A DNA stretch of 64,000 nucleotides from Variovorax paradoxus. Its GTDB lineage: Bacteria; Pseudomonadota; Gammaproteobacteria; Burkholderiales; Burkholderiaceae_C. The notes beneath the pieces are model-generated. The model worked only from the letters and a program-made list of their open reading frames with translations. It did not search any database and had not been told where the DNA came from. Both the position numbers and the translations under genes were made by a program. Positions 51,637 through 60,303 of this stretch are shown here, one piece after another (within the stretch, counting starts at the first letter, position 1; every line of letters starts with the position of its first letter). Where the stretch lies: NCBI RefSeq assembly GCF_022009635.1, contig NZ_CP091716.1:258501-322500 (forward strand), in the 5' to 3' direction.

Positions 51637-52493
51637 GCGAGCCCCTTCTTGGCGACGATGCCGTTCGGGCGCACCAGCAGCATGACGATCATGAAGACAT
51701 AGATGAGAAAGGCGCCGGCTTCGGGCAGGTAGTACTTGCCCGCCACGTCGACGATGCCGACCAGCAGCGCCGCGATGAATGGCCCGGTGACGGTGCCCGC
51801 ACCGCCCACGCACACCACCATCAGAAAGTAGACGAGGTACTTGAGCGGGAACGATGGCTCCAGCCCCAGCATGCCCAGGCTCAGCGCGCCGCCCAGGCCG
51901 GCGAGGCCGCAGCCCAGCGAGAAGGTCAGAAAAAAGAGGCGCTGCACGTGGATGCCGGTGCCGCCGGCCACGCGCTGGTTGTCCACCGCCGCGCGCACCA
52001 TGGCGCCGTAGCGGGTCTTGCCCAGGCCCAGCAGCAGGGCGACGAGCACCGCCGCGCCGCAGGCGATCAGGAACAGCCGGTAGCGTCCCACCTCCATGCC
52101 CAGTAGCGACACCTGCCCGTCGAGCGCCGCGGGCAACGTGAAGGGCTGCATCGTCGGGCCGAAGAAATAGGTGAATGCCGCGATCGACACGAACACCACG
52201 CCGATCGACAGCAGCACCTGGTCGAGCGGATGCGCGCGGTACAGCCGGCGGTAGAACACGAACTCCAGCACCGCGCCCACCAGCGCCGCCGCCACGAAGG
52301 CGGCCGCCAGCGAGAGGCCGAAGCCGAGCCCGAAGTGGTTCATCAGCACGGCGGCCACGTAGCCGCCCACCATCGCGAAGCTGCCGTGCGCGAGGTTGAC
52401 GAAGTTCATGAGCCCCATCGTGATGGACAGGCCCACGCCGATGAGGAACAGGAGCATGCCGTAGGCCACTCCATCGAAGATCACGATGCCCAT
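51633..52493 (-). CDS. HAAT-family ABC transporter permease (LivH-like)
   Basis: A 286-aa inner-membrane permease. It begins with the typical ITMGLMNFVNLAHGSFAMVG and contains TRYGAMVRAAVDNQRVAGGT, the coupling loop, followed by GLGGALSLGMLGLEPSFPLK. It pairs with the LivM-like subunit. It starts 67 bp after the binding-protein stop, the largest gap inside this transporter set, and overlaps the LivM-like gene by four bases. Confidence 0.92.
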   Translation of the reverse strand: MGIVIFDGVAYGMLLFLIGVGLSITMGLMNFVNLAHGSFAMVGGYVAAVLMNHFGLGFGLSLAAAFVAAALVGAVLEFVFYRRLYRAHPLDQVLLSIGVVFVSIAAFTYFFGPTMQPFTLPAALDGQVSLLGMEVGRYRLFLIACGAAVLVALLLGLGKTRYGAMVRAAVDNQRVAGGTGIHVQRLFFLTFSLGCGLAGLGGALSLGMLGLEPSFPLKYLVYFLMVVCVGGAGTVTGPFIAALLVGIVDVAGKYYLPEAGAFLIYVFMIVMLLVRPNGIVAKKGLA

Positions 52494-52560
52494 GAATTTC
52501 CTGTGGTCGTCGCTGCCTGGGCCCGCGCGGATGCGGGGCCCGGGTGGCTGCTGGTGCTGC

Positions 52561-53754
52561 TTACTTGCTTTCCTTGGCCGGGTCCTTGACGCGGTCGAAC
52601 TTGTCGAACTCCACGTTCACCAGCTGGCCGTTCACGCGCTCGGTCTTGCGGATGTAGACGGTCTGCACGATGTCGCGCGTGACCGGGTCGATCTCGATCG
52701 GGCCGCGCGGGCTTTCGAAGCTCAGGCCCTTCAGGGCATCCATGAACTTGTCGCCGCCGGTGTCGCCCTTGGTCTTGGCCAGCGCCAGGTCGATGGCGGC
52801 CATCGCGTCGTAGGCGGTGACGGCGAAGTAGCTCGGGCGCAGCTTGGCGCCGTTGTCGGCGGCGAAGTCCTTCACGAACTTCTGGTTCTTGGGCGAGGGG
52901 TGCGCGAACGAGTAGTGGTGGCTGGTGACCAGGCCCAGCGCCACGTCGCCGGTGGCGTCGAGGTAGCTGTCGTCGGTGGCTTCGCCGGTGGCGAAGAGCT
53001 TGATGCCGGCCTGCTCCATGCCGCGTTCCTTCCAGACCTTCAGGAAGGCCGGCGGCATCACGCCCGAGGGGAAGAAGAAGAACACGGCCTGGGGCTTGGC
53101 GTCCTTGATGCGCTGCACGTAGGCCGAGAAGTCGGGGTTGTTCATCGGCGTGCGCACTTCGCCCGACACCTTGCCGCCGCCGGCGGTGAAGGTCTTCTTG
53201 AAGGCGGTTTCCGCGTCCACGCCCGAGGCGTAGTCGGCGACCACGGTGTAGGCGTCCTTGATGCCTTCCTTGAGCATGTAGCGCGCCATCGGGTCGGTGA
53301 CCTGCTGCACGGTGAACGACAGGCGCGCCACGTAGGGCGAGCTGGTGGTGATGGCCGACGACGCCGCGTTCATCACGATGGTCGGGATCTTGGCCTGCGT
53401 GGCGATGGCACCCACGGCGTAGGCGTTGGGGCTGAAGTCCAGGCCGGTGAGCACGCTCACCTTGTCGCGCACGATGAGCTCCTGCGCGATGCGCTTGGCG
53501 GCGTCGGGCGCGGGGCCGGCGGTGTCCTTCTTGATGATCTCGACCGTGCGGCCACCCACCTTGCCACCGTGCTCCTTCAGGTAGAGCGCGATGCCGGCGT
53601 CGAACTGGCGGCCGTAGTCGGCGTAGGGGCCGGAGTAGGTCGCGATCAGGCCGATGCGCAGGGGCTCGTCGGCCGCCTGCGCGGCGGTCGTGCCCAGCAC
53701 GCCGAAGCTCGCCAGCAGCAGGGTCGAGAGGATGGTTCTCTTGGTCATCGTCAT
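52561..53754 (-). CDS. HAAT-family ABC substrate-binding protein
   Basis: A 397-aa periplasmic receptor with a signal peptide (ILSTLLLASFGVLGTTAAQA). The mature fold opens LRIGLIATYSGPYADYGRQF, with VLTGLDFSPNAYAVGAIATQ and GEATDDSYLDATGDVALGLV, typical of LivJ/K-like proteins in aromatic-compound loci. Two in-frame ATGs (53754 and 53748) share the same upstream AAAGG; the first is annotated. It lies between the ferredoxin gene (95 bp upstream) and the permease genes. Confidence 0.92.
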   Translation of the reverse strand: MTMTKRTILSTLLLASFGVLGTTAAQAADEPLRIGLIATYSGPYADYGRQFDAGIALYLKEHGGKVGGRTVEIIKKDTAGPAPDAAKRIAQELIVRDKVSVLTGLDFSPNAYAVGAIATQAKIPTIVMNAASSAITTSSPYVARLSFTVQQVTDPMARYMLKEGIKDAYTVVADYASGVDAETAFKKTFTAGGGKVSGEVRTPMNNPDFSAYVQRIKDAKPQAVFFFFPSGVMPPAFLKVWKERGMEQAGIKLFATGEATDDSYLDATGDVALGLVTSHHYSFAHPSPKNQKFVKDFAADNGAKLRPSYFAVTAYDAMAAIDLALAKTKGDTGGDKFMDALKGLSFESPRGPIEIDPVTRDIVQTVYIRKTERVNGQLVNVEFDKFDRVKDPAKESK

Positions 53755-53849
53755 TGCAAAACGCCTTTCAGGTGGAATGGATGCGCCCGTCGGGCGCCGC
53801 TGTCGTGTAACCGGATGTGCAAAGCGGGCGATGATGCCCGAGTCGAGCG

Positions 53850-54173
53850 TCAGACCTGGGTATCGGGCACCCGCACCGTGAGGCCATCGAAGGCCGCGGT
53901 GATGCTGAGCTGGCAGCTCAGGCGGGAGCCGGGCCGGCGCTCGGAAGCGACGGCGTCGAGCAGCGCGCTTTCCATGTCGTCGGGCGGCGGCAGCAGGTCG
54001 ATGAAGGCGTCGTCCACGTAGACGTGGCAGGTGGCGCAGGAGCAGCAGCCGCCGCACTCGGCGTCGATGCCGCGCACGTTGCCGCGAATGGCGGTTTCCA
54101 TCACGCTGGCGCCGACCTTGGCGTCGACGTCGCGCGTGGTGCCGTCCTTGAGGATGTAGTGGATCGTGGGCAT
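53850..54173 (-). CDS. [2Fe-2S] ferredoxin, adrenodoxin/putidaredoxin type
   Basis: A 107-aa electron carrier. The cluster motif is ECGGCCSCATCHVYVDD, giving the C-x5-C-x2-C spacing of adrenodoxin-type ferredoxins, with the fourth Cys in RLSCQLSIT. The N-terminus (PTIHYILKDGTTRDVDAKVG) is typical. It lies 19 bp after the GS-like gene, downstream of the Rieske oxygenase, and is the probable electron donor. No ferredoxin reductase gene is in the window, so a reductase from elsewhere must serve. Confidence 0.93.
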   Translation of the reverse strand: MPTIHYILKDGTTRDVDAKVGASVMETAIRGNVRGIDAECGGCCSCATCHVYVDDAFIDLLPPPDDMESALLDAVASERRPGSRLSCQLSITAAFDGLTVRVPDTQV

Positions 54174-54192
54174 TGTTGTTCTTGGGGCTCGT

Positions 54193-55641
54193 TCAGAACA
54201 TGTCGAAGTACTCGCGGTGTTCCCACTCAGAGACTTCGAGGTTGAAGCGGGCGATTTCCGCTTCCTTGATGTGGCAGAGGTAGTCGACGAAGGTCTTGCC
54301 CATCTGCGCGTTGAGCATTTCGTCGCGGCGCAGGCAGGCCAGGGCGTCGCCCAGCGAGCGCGGCAGCTGTTCCGCCGGGGTTTCGTAGGGAGCGTCGGCC
54401 GAGGGGCCGGGGTCGGTCTTGTGGCGGATGCCGTCCAGGCCCGAGAACAGCTGCGACGCGAGGTACAGGTACGGGTTGGCCGTCGGCTCGCCCACGCGGT
54501 TCTCGATGCGCGAGGCGCTCTGCCCCACGCCGCCGAGCACGCGCAGCATCGCGCCGCGGTTGTCGCGCGCCCAGATCGCCCGGTCGGGCGCCAGCGAGAA
54601 GGGGCGGTAGCGCCTGTAGCCGTTGATGGTGGGGCTGGCGAGCGCGGCCGCGCCGCAGGCGTGCGCCTTGAGGCCGCCGAGGTAGTGCATGCCGATCTCG
54701 CTGAGCGTCTGGCCCTCGGTCTCGGGCATGAACGCGTTCACGCCGTCGCTCTTGCGGCGCAGCGACTGGTGCAGGTGCCAGCCGCTGGACATCACGTTCG
54801 GGATCTTCGGGCGGCACATGAAGGTGGCATGCAGGCCGTTGCGCTGGCAGATCTGCTTGATGGCGCTGCGCAGCAGCACCATGGTGTCGGCGGGCACGAC
54901 GCCGGCCGTGGGGCCGAAGGTCAGCTCGAACTGGCTCGGGCCGAACTCGATTTCCAGCGAGCGCAGCGGCAGGCCGAGCGCCAGCAGTTGCGAGCGCAGC
55001 AGCTCCATCAGGTTGTCGACGCGGTCGTAGCGCAGCTCGGTCAGGTACTGGTGGCCGTGCGAGAGCAGCGACACGCGCGGCGGCTCGCCGGGCTGGCCGG
55101 AGTCGGCCAGGCCCATGCGGGCGTCGTCGAGCTTGAAGACGTGGAATTCCACTTCGAGGCCGGCGATGAAGTCCAGCCCCAGCTCGTCGAGCTGGCGCAC
55201 CGCGCGCTGCAGGATCTGCCGCGTGGCGAAGGGGCAGGGCTTGCCGTCGGCCATGTAGGCGTCGCACATCACCCAGCCGGTGCGCGGCGACCACGGCAGC
55301 ACCTTGAAGGTGGCGGGGTCGGCGACGATGGTGAAGTCCGCGCCGCCCTGCAGGCCTTCGATGGCGAAGCCGCCACCCTGGGTGAACACCGGGAACACGG
55401 TCTTGTGCGAGGTGTCCTTGGCCAGCAGGGTGGAGGTGAGGTTCACGCCTTCCCAGAGGGCAGAGCGCGCCTCGCTGGCGACCAGCGTCTTGCCGCGCAG
55501 GATGCCGTGCTGGTCGGGCCAGGCGAAGCGGACGAGATCGACCTCGCCGCCGTCGATTCGGCGCACCAGTTCCCTGGCCTGCGCGTGCTGGTCGTCGGAC
55601 CACAGACCGAAGCGGTCGACGAATGTGTTGCTGCTGCTCAT
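54193..55641 (-). CDS. glutamine-synthetase-like ligase (probable gamma-glutamylamide synthetase)
   Basis: A 482-aa protein of the glutamine synthetase fold. Active-site landmarks correspond to GS: LEVEFHVF (metal-binding Glu pair), EIEFGPSQFELTF, SSGWHLHQSL (ATP/metal His) and INGYRRYRPFSLAPDRAIWA (glutamate/phosphate Arg). Members outside the GlnA group ligate glutamate to amines (PuuA, GlnA3, aniline TdnQ/AtdA1, methylamine GmaS). Position between a Rieske oxygenase and a ferredoxin gene strongly suggests catabolic amine activation rather than nitrogen assimilation. The amine is unknown. Start ATG 55641, 10 bp after the Rieske stop. Confidence 0.87.
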   Translation of the reverse strand: MSSSNTFVDRFGLWSDDQHAQARELVRRIDGGEVDLVRFAWPDQHGILRGKTLVASEARSALWEGVNLTSTLLAKDTSHKTVFPVFTQGGGFAIEGLQGGADFTIVADPATFKVLPWSPRTGWVMCDAYMADGKPCPFATRQILQRAVRQLDELGLDFIAGLEVEFHVFKLDDARMGLADSGQPGEPPRVSLLSHGHQYLTELRYDRVDNLMELLRSQLLALGLPLRSLEIEFGPSQFELTFGPTAGVVPADTMVLLRSAIKQICQRNGLHATFMCRPKIPNVMSSGWHLHQSLRRKSDGVNAFMPETEGQTLSEIGMHYLGGLKAHACGAAALASPTINGYRRYRPFSLAPDRAIWARDNRGAMLRVLGGVGQSASRIENRVGEPTANPYLYLASQLFSGLDGIRHKTDPGPSADAPYETPAEQLPRSLGDALACLRRDEMLNAQMGKTFVDYLCHIKEAEIARFNLEVSEWEHREYFDMF

Positions 55642-55651
55642 GGCGCGGGCT

Positions 55652-56986
55652 TCAGGCGGCGAGCCGTGCCGAGGCCCAGTCGGACTTCAGCCGGCGGGCG
55701 CGGTCGGCTTCCTGCCAGTAGGTCTCGGTGGCGGCTTCGTCGCTGACGTTGTGGCCGATGCCGTCGATGGACGGCGGCCCGGTCATTGCGCTGGCCTGCG
55801 CGGCGTCGATGAGCATCGGCGCGGTCTCGCCGGCCTGTGTGGCCTCGATGGCCTTCACCAGCAACCGGCGGTAGGCGACGATGCCCTTGTCGGTGCTGCC
55901 CAGGTGTTCGCGCGTGCGGTCCTGGATGGCGCCCTGCGACTCCACCGCCCACTGGTCGTGCACGTTGATGTCGTCGCCCATGCCGGTGTACGTCTCGGTG
56001 AGCTGTTCCTCGATGCTGTAGCCGTAGTTGTTGCGCTTGTTCTTGCGCGAGGTGTAGTCGGGCAGCTCGTAGAGCTTCAGGCGCTGGTCGCGCATCTGCT
56101 GCTTGTCGACCGGGCCGGTGAAGCTGGTGAAGATGGCATACCAATAGCAGTGCGTGTCGTCCACGGGCACGTGCCATTGCGAGATGGTCATCTCGGCGCT
56201 CATCGGGATCACGAAGGCCTGCGGGAACACCACGTTGGTCACGCGCACGTGGGTGGTGTCCTCGCTCAGCTTGCGCAGCGCCTTCAGGCGGAAGCCGTAG
56301 TCGGTCGACTCGACGCTGATGTCGGGGCGGTCGTATTCGCGCAGCACCTTGGTGATGGGCATGTCGGAGTCGGCCGAGGCGCCGCGGAACTGCTTGCCGT
56401 AGCTCTCGGAGGTGTCCTCGTCCTCGAAGAAGCGGTGCAGGTACGAGGCGTGCGCGGGGTCGATGCCCACTTCGAGCGCCTGCAGCCAGTTGCACTCGAA
56501 CAGGCCCTTGAACGCGAAGGTGTGGGTGTCGGGGGCGACGAAGCAGTCGAAGTCGGGGAAGGCGGGGGGCTCGCCCTCGCCGATGTACGCGAAGATCGTT
56601 CCGGCCTTTTCCACCACCGGGTAGGCCGACTGCTTGATGCGGCTGCACAGCTTGCTGGTGGCGGGCTCGGCGGGGGTCTCGAGGCAGTTGCCCTTGGCGT
56701 CGAACAGCCAGCCGTGGAAGGCGCAGCGGATGCCGCCGTTCTCGAGCCGGCCGAAAGCCAGGTCGGCGCCGCGGTGCGGGCAGTCGCGGTCGAGCATGCC
56801 GAGCTGGCCGCTTTCGTCACGGAACAGGACGAAATCCTGCCCCATGAGCTTTACCGGCTTGACCGGGCGCGGGCCGGCGAGTTCGTCGGCCAGGGCCACC
56901 GGCTGCCAGTAGCGGCGCAGCAGCTTGCCGGCGGGAGCGTCGGGTCCGACGCGGGTGATGAAATCGTTCTGCTCGGCGCTGATCAT
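55652..56986 (-). CDS. Rieske non-haem iron oxygenase, large subunit
   Basis: A 444-aa oxygenase. The Rieske [2Fe-2S] site is DRDCPHRGADLAFGRLE with CAFHGWLFD; the mononuclear iron ligands follow in the ALEVGIDPAHASYLHRFF segment (D-x2-H-x4-H). The sequence resembles single-component alpha3 oxygenases (phthalate 4,5-dioxygenase, vanillate demethylase and amine-attacking types) rather than alpha3beta3 enzymes, and no small subunit is present. The start at 56986 is chosen because the longer frame upstream is non-conserved. It is the first gene of the operon facing the GntR regulator; expected products are hydroxylated or dealkylated amines. Confidence 0.9.
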   Translation of the reverse strand: MISAEQNDFITRVGPDAPAGKLLRRYWQPVALADELAGPRPVKPVKLMGQDFVLFRDESGQLGMLDRDCPHRGADLAFGRLENGGIRCAFHGWLFDAKGNCLETPAEPATSKLCSRIKQSAYPVVEKAGTIFAYIGEGEPPAFPDFDCFVAPDTHTFAFKGLFECNWLQALEVGIDPAHASYLHRFFEDEDTSESYGKQFRGASADSDMPITKVLREYDRPDISVESTDYGFRLKALRKLSEDTTHVRVTNVVFPQAFVIPMSAEMTISQWHVPVDDTHCYWYAIFTSFTGPVDKQQMRDQRLKLYELPDYTSRKNKRNNYGYSIEEQLTETYTGMGDDINVHDQWAVESQGAIQDRTREHLGSTDKGIVAYRRLLVKAIEATQAGETAPMLIDAAQASAMTGPPSIDGIGHNVSDEAATETYWQEADRARRLKSDWASARLAA

Positions 56987-57032
56987 CGTGCGGGCTCCAT
57001 CGTGGGTTCTGTGGAATAGGGTCTGCAGGCAT

Positions 57033-57050
57033 TGCATGCAACTGTATGCA
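57033..57050. promoter_or_regulatory. inverted repeat, candidate GntR operator
   Basis: TGCATGCAACTGTATGCA is an imperfect palindrome (14 of 18 positions symmetrical), 47 bp upstream of the Rieske ATG. The 10-mer TGCATGCAAC recurs at 57180-57189, 60 bp upstream of the GntR start and downstream of a TTGACA hexamer (57159-57164). Two copies in a 262-bp divergent spacer fit joint control by the GntR protein. Confidence 0.5.
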
Positions 57051-57248
57051 TTGTCTTGGTGATCCTTGATCCCAGTCAAACTTTCATCTGTGGTTTTGCC
57101 CCGTAATGGGGCATGAAACGCCAAAAATCAGGGTAAACGCTGAGCGTAACGTCGGTTTTTGACACTTGTTTACATCGAGTGCATGCAACAACCGAGCCAG
57201 CGCAAATATGCTGCGTGCAGCAAGGAGCGCGTCTCCTAGAATTCGCCG

Positions 57249-57983
57249 ATGGACTCCCAACAATCCCGCGTGCTCGTGCAGCTGCGCGACATGATTCTCA
57301 AGGGCGAATTCGTGCCCGGAGAGCGGCTGGCCGAGATCCCGCTGGCCGAGAAGCTCGAGGCCTCGCGCACCCCGGTGCGGCTGGCGCTGGCCAGCCTGGA
57401 GCACGAAGGGCTGATCGAGCAGTCGCCCTCCGGCGGCTACCAGATGCGCCGCTTCACCTCGCAGGAGGTGGCCGATGCCATCCGCGTGCGCGGCGTGATC
57501 GAAGGCTTCGCGGCCCGCCTGCTGGCCGAGGACGGCGCGCCGCGCCAACTGCTGCGCGACCTGAAGGACTGCCTCGATGCCGGCGACCGCGCGGTCAACA
57601 AGCCCAGCATGGACCTGGATGACTACGCGGCCTACGTCGAGATGAACGACCGCTTCCACAAGCTGATCCTCGAAGGCTGCGGCAACCTCGCGCTCAAGCG
57701 GGTGATGGACATGCTCGGCGGCCAGCCCTTCGCGGCGCCGAGCGCGATGCTGCCGATGCAGTCGTCGATGGAAGAGGGCCAGCAGTGGATGCGCCAGGCG
57801 CACCGCACGCACCACGCGATGGTGCAGGCCATCGAGCGCGGGCAGGGCTCGCGGGCTCAGGCGCTGGGCGAGGAGCACGTCGAAATCGCGCGCATGAATC
57901 TCGACTACGCCCTGGAGCGGCCCGAGCTGGCGGCCGAGCTGATGCCCGGGATCCGGCTCGTCTCCAAGGGGCGCAGCACGTGA
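57249..57983 (+). CDS. GntR family (FadR/FCD type) regulator
   Basis: A 244-aa regulator. The N-terminal winged helix (LRDMILKGEFVPGERLAEIP, LAEKLEASRTPVRLALASLE) precedes an FCD ligand-binding domain with the metal-binding His pattern (MNDRFHKLILEGCGN, QAHRTHHAMVQAIERG, EEHVEIARMN). FCD-GntR proteins usually sense small organic acids. It is divergent from the Rieske/GS/ferredoxin/transporter operon and most likely represses it. Start ATG 57249. Confidence 0.92.
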   Translation: MDSQQSRVLVQLRDMILKGEFVPGERLAEIPLAEKLEASRTPVRLALASLEHEGLIEQSPSGGYQMRRFTSQEVADAIRVRGVIEGFAARLLAEDGAPRQLLRDLKDCLDAGDRAVNKPSMDLDDYAAYVEMNDRFHKLILEGCGNLALKRVMDMLGGQPFAAPSAMLPMQSSMEEGQQWMRQAHRTHHAMVQAIERGQGSRAQALGEEHVEIARMNLDYALERPELAAELMPGIRLVSKGRST

Positions 57984-57986
57984 GCG

Positions 57987-58017
57987 TACTGTTCGGTCTG
58001 TAAAAGACCGCGCGGTA
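57987..58017. promoter_or_regulatory. 31-bp imperfect palindrome, candidate TetR operator
   Basis: Arms TACTGTTCGGTCT and AGACCGCGCGGTA flank GTAAA; the two 13-base arms match at 10 positions, the inner CGGTCT/AGACCG perfectly. It starts 4 bp after the GntR stop and ends 53 bp before the TetR ATG. There is no T-run, so an operator for the TetR protein is more likely than a terminator. Confidence 0.5.
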
Positions 58018-58069
58018 TTTCGGCGGGCGCGTCGTCTGGTTGGCGACGCCCGAGACTAGAATTTCCGGC

Positions 58070-58687
58070 ATGAATGCCGTTTCCCCCGCCAAGACCTCGT
58101 TCAAGGAGCAGATGCTGCAGGCCCGCGAGGAGGCCATCGTGCAGACCGCGAACCGGTTGCTGGCCGAAAAAGGCTTCGAGTCGATGACGGTCGACGAGGT
58201 GGCCGCCGCGGTCGGCATTGCCAAGGCCAGCCTCTACAAGCACTTTCCCAGCAAGGAAGACCTGGCCGCCGCGGCCATGGTGCGCATCATGCAGCGCACC
58301 CTCGAATTCCTGGCTTCGGTGCCGCCCGAGGACAAACCCGTCGCCAAGCTGCGCGCCGTGGTGCGATGGTCGATGCAGGTGCAACTGGCCGGCGAGATGC
58401 CGTCGCTGCCGCACCAGAACTCGACTCTTCGCGCCGCGTTGATGAACAACCGCGCCTACCTCGACCGCCTGGTCACGATCAGCGACCAGCTCGGCGGCTG
58501 GATCCAGGCCGCGCAGGCCGACGGTTCGCTGAACCCGAAGCTGCCGGCCATCGCCGTGCTCTACACGCTGTTCGCGCGCGCTTGCGATCCGGTGCTGGGT
58601 TTCCTCAAGGCCGGCGGACTGCAGACCGACGAGCAGATCGTCGAGCTGGTGCTCGCCACCTGCTTCGAGGGGCTGGCCTCGCGATGA
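58070..58687 (+). CDS. TetR/AcrR family regulator
   Basis: A 205-aa repressor. The N-terminal helix-turn-helix is EEAIVQTANRLLAEKGFESM, then TVDEVAAAVGIAKASLYKHF and PSKEDLAAAAM; the C-terminal half is a helical ligand-binding domain of unknown specificity. The start at 58070 is used because a TTG start at 58040 adds an unsupported leader. It is convergent with the amidase gene; it probably regulates itself through the palindrome upstream and perhaps other loci. Confidence 0.9.
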   Translation: MNAVSPAKTSFKEQMLQAREEAIVQTANRLLAEKGFESMTVDEVAAAVGIAKASLYKHFPSKEDLAAAAMVRIMQRTLEFLASVPPEDKPVAKLRAVVRWSMQVQLAGEMPSLPHQNSTLRAALMNNRAYLDRLVTISDQLGGWIQAAQADGSLNPKLPAIAVLYTLFARACDPVLGFLKAGGLQTDEQIVELVLATCFEGLASR

Positions 58688-58699
58688 TGAAGACCCGGC

Positions 58700-60196
58700 T
58701 CAGCTGCTGAGCACGCGCCGCGGGGTCACCGCGGCTTCCACGGCCCAGCCGACTGCCAGCAGCCGGTGGTCGGTGTTGCCGATGCCGGCGACCATCAGCC
58801 CGATGGGCGCGCTGCCCGCCTCGTGGCACGGCACCGAAAGCGCGCAGCCGTCGAACAGGTTCACCACCGAAGGATTGCGCAGCATCCGGCCGTTGATGCG
58901 GTAGTAGGTGTCGTCGTCCTTCAGCACCTCGGCGATGGGCGGCGCGGTGTCGGGAGTGGTCGGCATCAACATCGCGTCGTAGCTGGCGGCCGCGGTGTTG
59001 ATCGAGCGTATGAACTGGCGGCGCAGCGCCTGCAGCTGCAGGTAGTCGGGCGCGGTGATGGTTTCGCCGGTCTTGATGCGGGCCAGCACGCGCGGGTCGT
59101 ACTTGGCGGCGCCGGTCTTGATGAATTCGCGGTGCCAGGTGAAGGCCTCGGCGGCGGTGATCATGCCGCGCGGATTGATGGTGGGCGCCTTCGCGAACTC
59201 GGCCATCGGCAGCTCGGTGACGGTGGCGCCGGCGGCGGAGAGTTTCGATAGCGCCGCCGCGAACGCCGAGGCCACGGCCGGCGACAGGTCGTCCTGGAAG
59301 AAGGTCTTGGGCACCGCGAAGCGCAGCCCCCGCAGCGGCGGCACCCGGATCGGGCGCGGCAGCTCGCCGGCCATCACCGCGTCGAGCAGGGCGCAGTCTT
59401 CCACCGTCCAGGCGATCGGCCCGGCCGAATCGAAGGAGGTCGACAGCGGCAGCACGCCGTCGAGCGGAATGCGCCGCTGCGTCGGCTTGAAGCCCACGAG
59501 TCCGTTGAGCGCCGAGGGAATGCGCAGCGAGCCGCCGGTGTCGGTGCCGATGGCGCCGGCCGCCATGCCGTCGGCCACGGAGATCGCGCCGCCCGAGGTC
59601 GAGCCGCCGGGAATGCGGCCGGTCGCGCGGTCGAAGACGTTCTTCGGCGTGCCGTAGTGCGGGTTGATGCCCAGGCCCGTGTACGCGAACTCGACCGTGT
59701 TGGAGCGTCCGATGATGATCGCGCCGGCGCGCCGCAGCCGCTCGACCACGATGGCGTCGCGCGCCGCGGGCGGCTGGCCGGCCAGCACGGTCGAGCCGCC
59801 GAGCGTGGTGATGCCGGCTTCGTCGAACAGGTCCTTCAGCGAGATCGGGATGCCGGAGATCTGCGAAGCCGCGGGGCGGCCCGCCTTGCGGTCGGCGTCG
59901 AGGCGGCCCGCCGCGGCGCGCGCCGAATCGGCATGCACGCGGATGAAGGCGCGAGCGCCTTCGCCGGCGGGATTCTGGATGGCAGCGAGCGCTTCTTCCA
60001 CCAGCTGGCTGCTGCTGACCGAACCGGCTGCGAGGCGGCGAGACAGCTCGGCGATCGACGACATTCCCATCGCCTTGCCGCTCGCCTCGGGTGCCTGGGC
60101 CGATGCCTTGGGCCAGAAGGAGAACATGCCGGTGGCGGCCGCGAGGCCGGCCGACTGCTGCAGGAAAGTCCGACGTTGTTGTTGCTGTTGCGTCAT
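58700..60196 (-). CDS. amidase signature family enzyme, Tat-exported
   Basis: A 498-aa amidase of the GatA-like signature family. The Ser-cisSer-Lys triad is visible: Lys in GIPISLKDLFDE, cis-Ser in PGGSTSGGAIS and nucleophile Ser in GTDTGGSLRIPS. The N-terminus starts with a Gln tract (MTQQQQQ) and a twin-arginine motif (RRTFLQQSAGLAAATG), so export by Tat is predicted. Substrate could be an aryl or aliphatic amide. It ends 12 bp from the convergent TetR gene. No co-transcribed partner is evident. Confidence 0.9.
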   Translation of the reverse strand: MTQQQQQRRTFLQQSAGLAAATGMFSFWPKASAQAPEASGKAMGMSSIAELSRRLAAGSVSSSQLVEEALAAIQNPAGEGARAFIRVHADSARAAAGRLDADRKAGRPAASQISGIPISLKDLFDEAGITTLGGSTVLAGQPPAARDAIVVERLRRAGAIIIGRSNTVEFAYTGLGINPHYGTPKNVFDRATGRIPGGSTSGGAISVADGMAAGAIGTDTGGSLRIPSALNGLVGFKPTQRRIPLDGVLPLSTSFDSAGPIAWTVEDCALLDAVMAGELPRPIRVPPLRGLRFAVPKTFFQDDLSPAVASAFAAALSKLSAAGATVTELPMAEFAKAPTINPRGMITAAEAFTWHREFIKTGAAKYDPRVLARIKTGETITAPDYLQLQALRRQFIRSINTAAASYDAMLMPTTPDTAPPIAEVLKDDDTYYRINGRMLRNPSVVNLFDGCALSVPCHEAGSAPIGLMVAGIGNTDHRLLAVGWAVEAAVTPRRVLSS

Positions 60197-60303
60197 GGCG
60201 CTCTCCTCCGGGTGGATGGGTGGGCCTCGCGGCAGTCTACACAGCGGGCGCGGCCGGTGCGTTGCCGGCTGTTACAACGTGCGCGGCCGGGCCGCGCGCC
60301 TTT

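Noticed and set aside
57994..58010. CGGTCT-GTAAA-AGACCG as a terminator for the GntR gene
   Set aside because: No T-run follows and symmetry extends to 31 bp, which fits an operator better.
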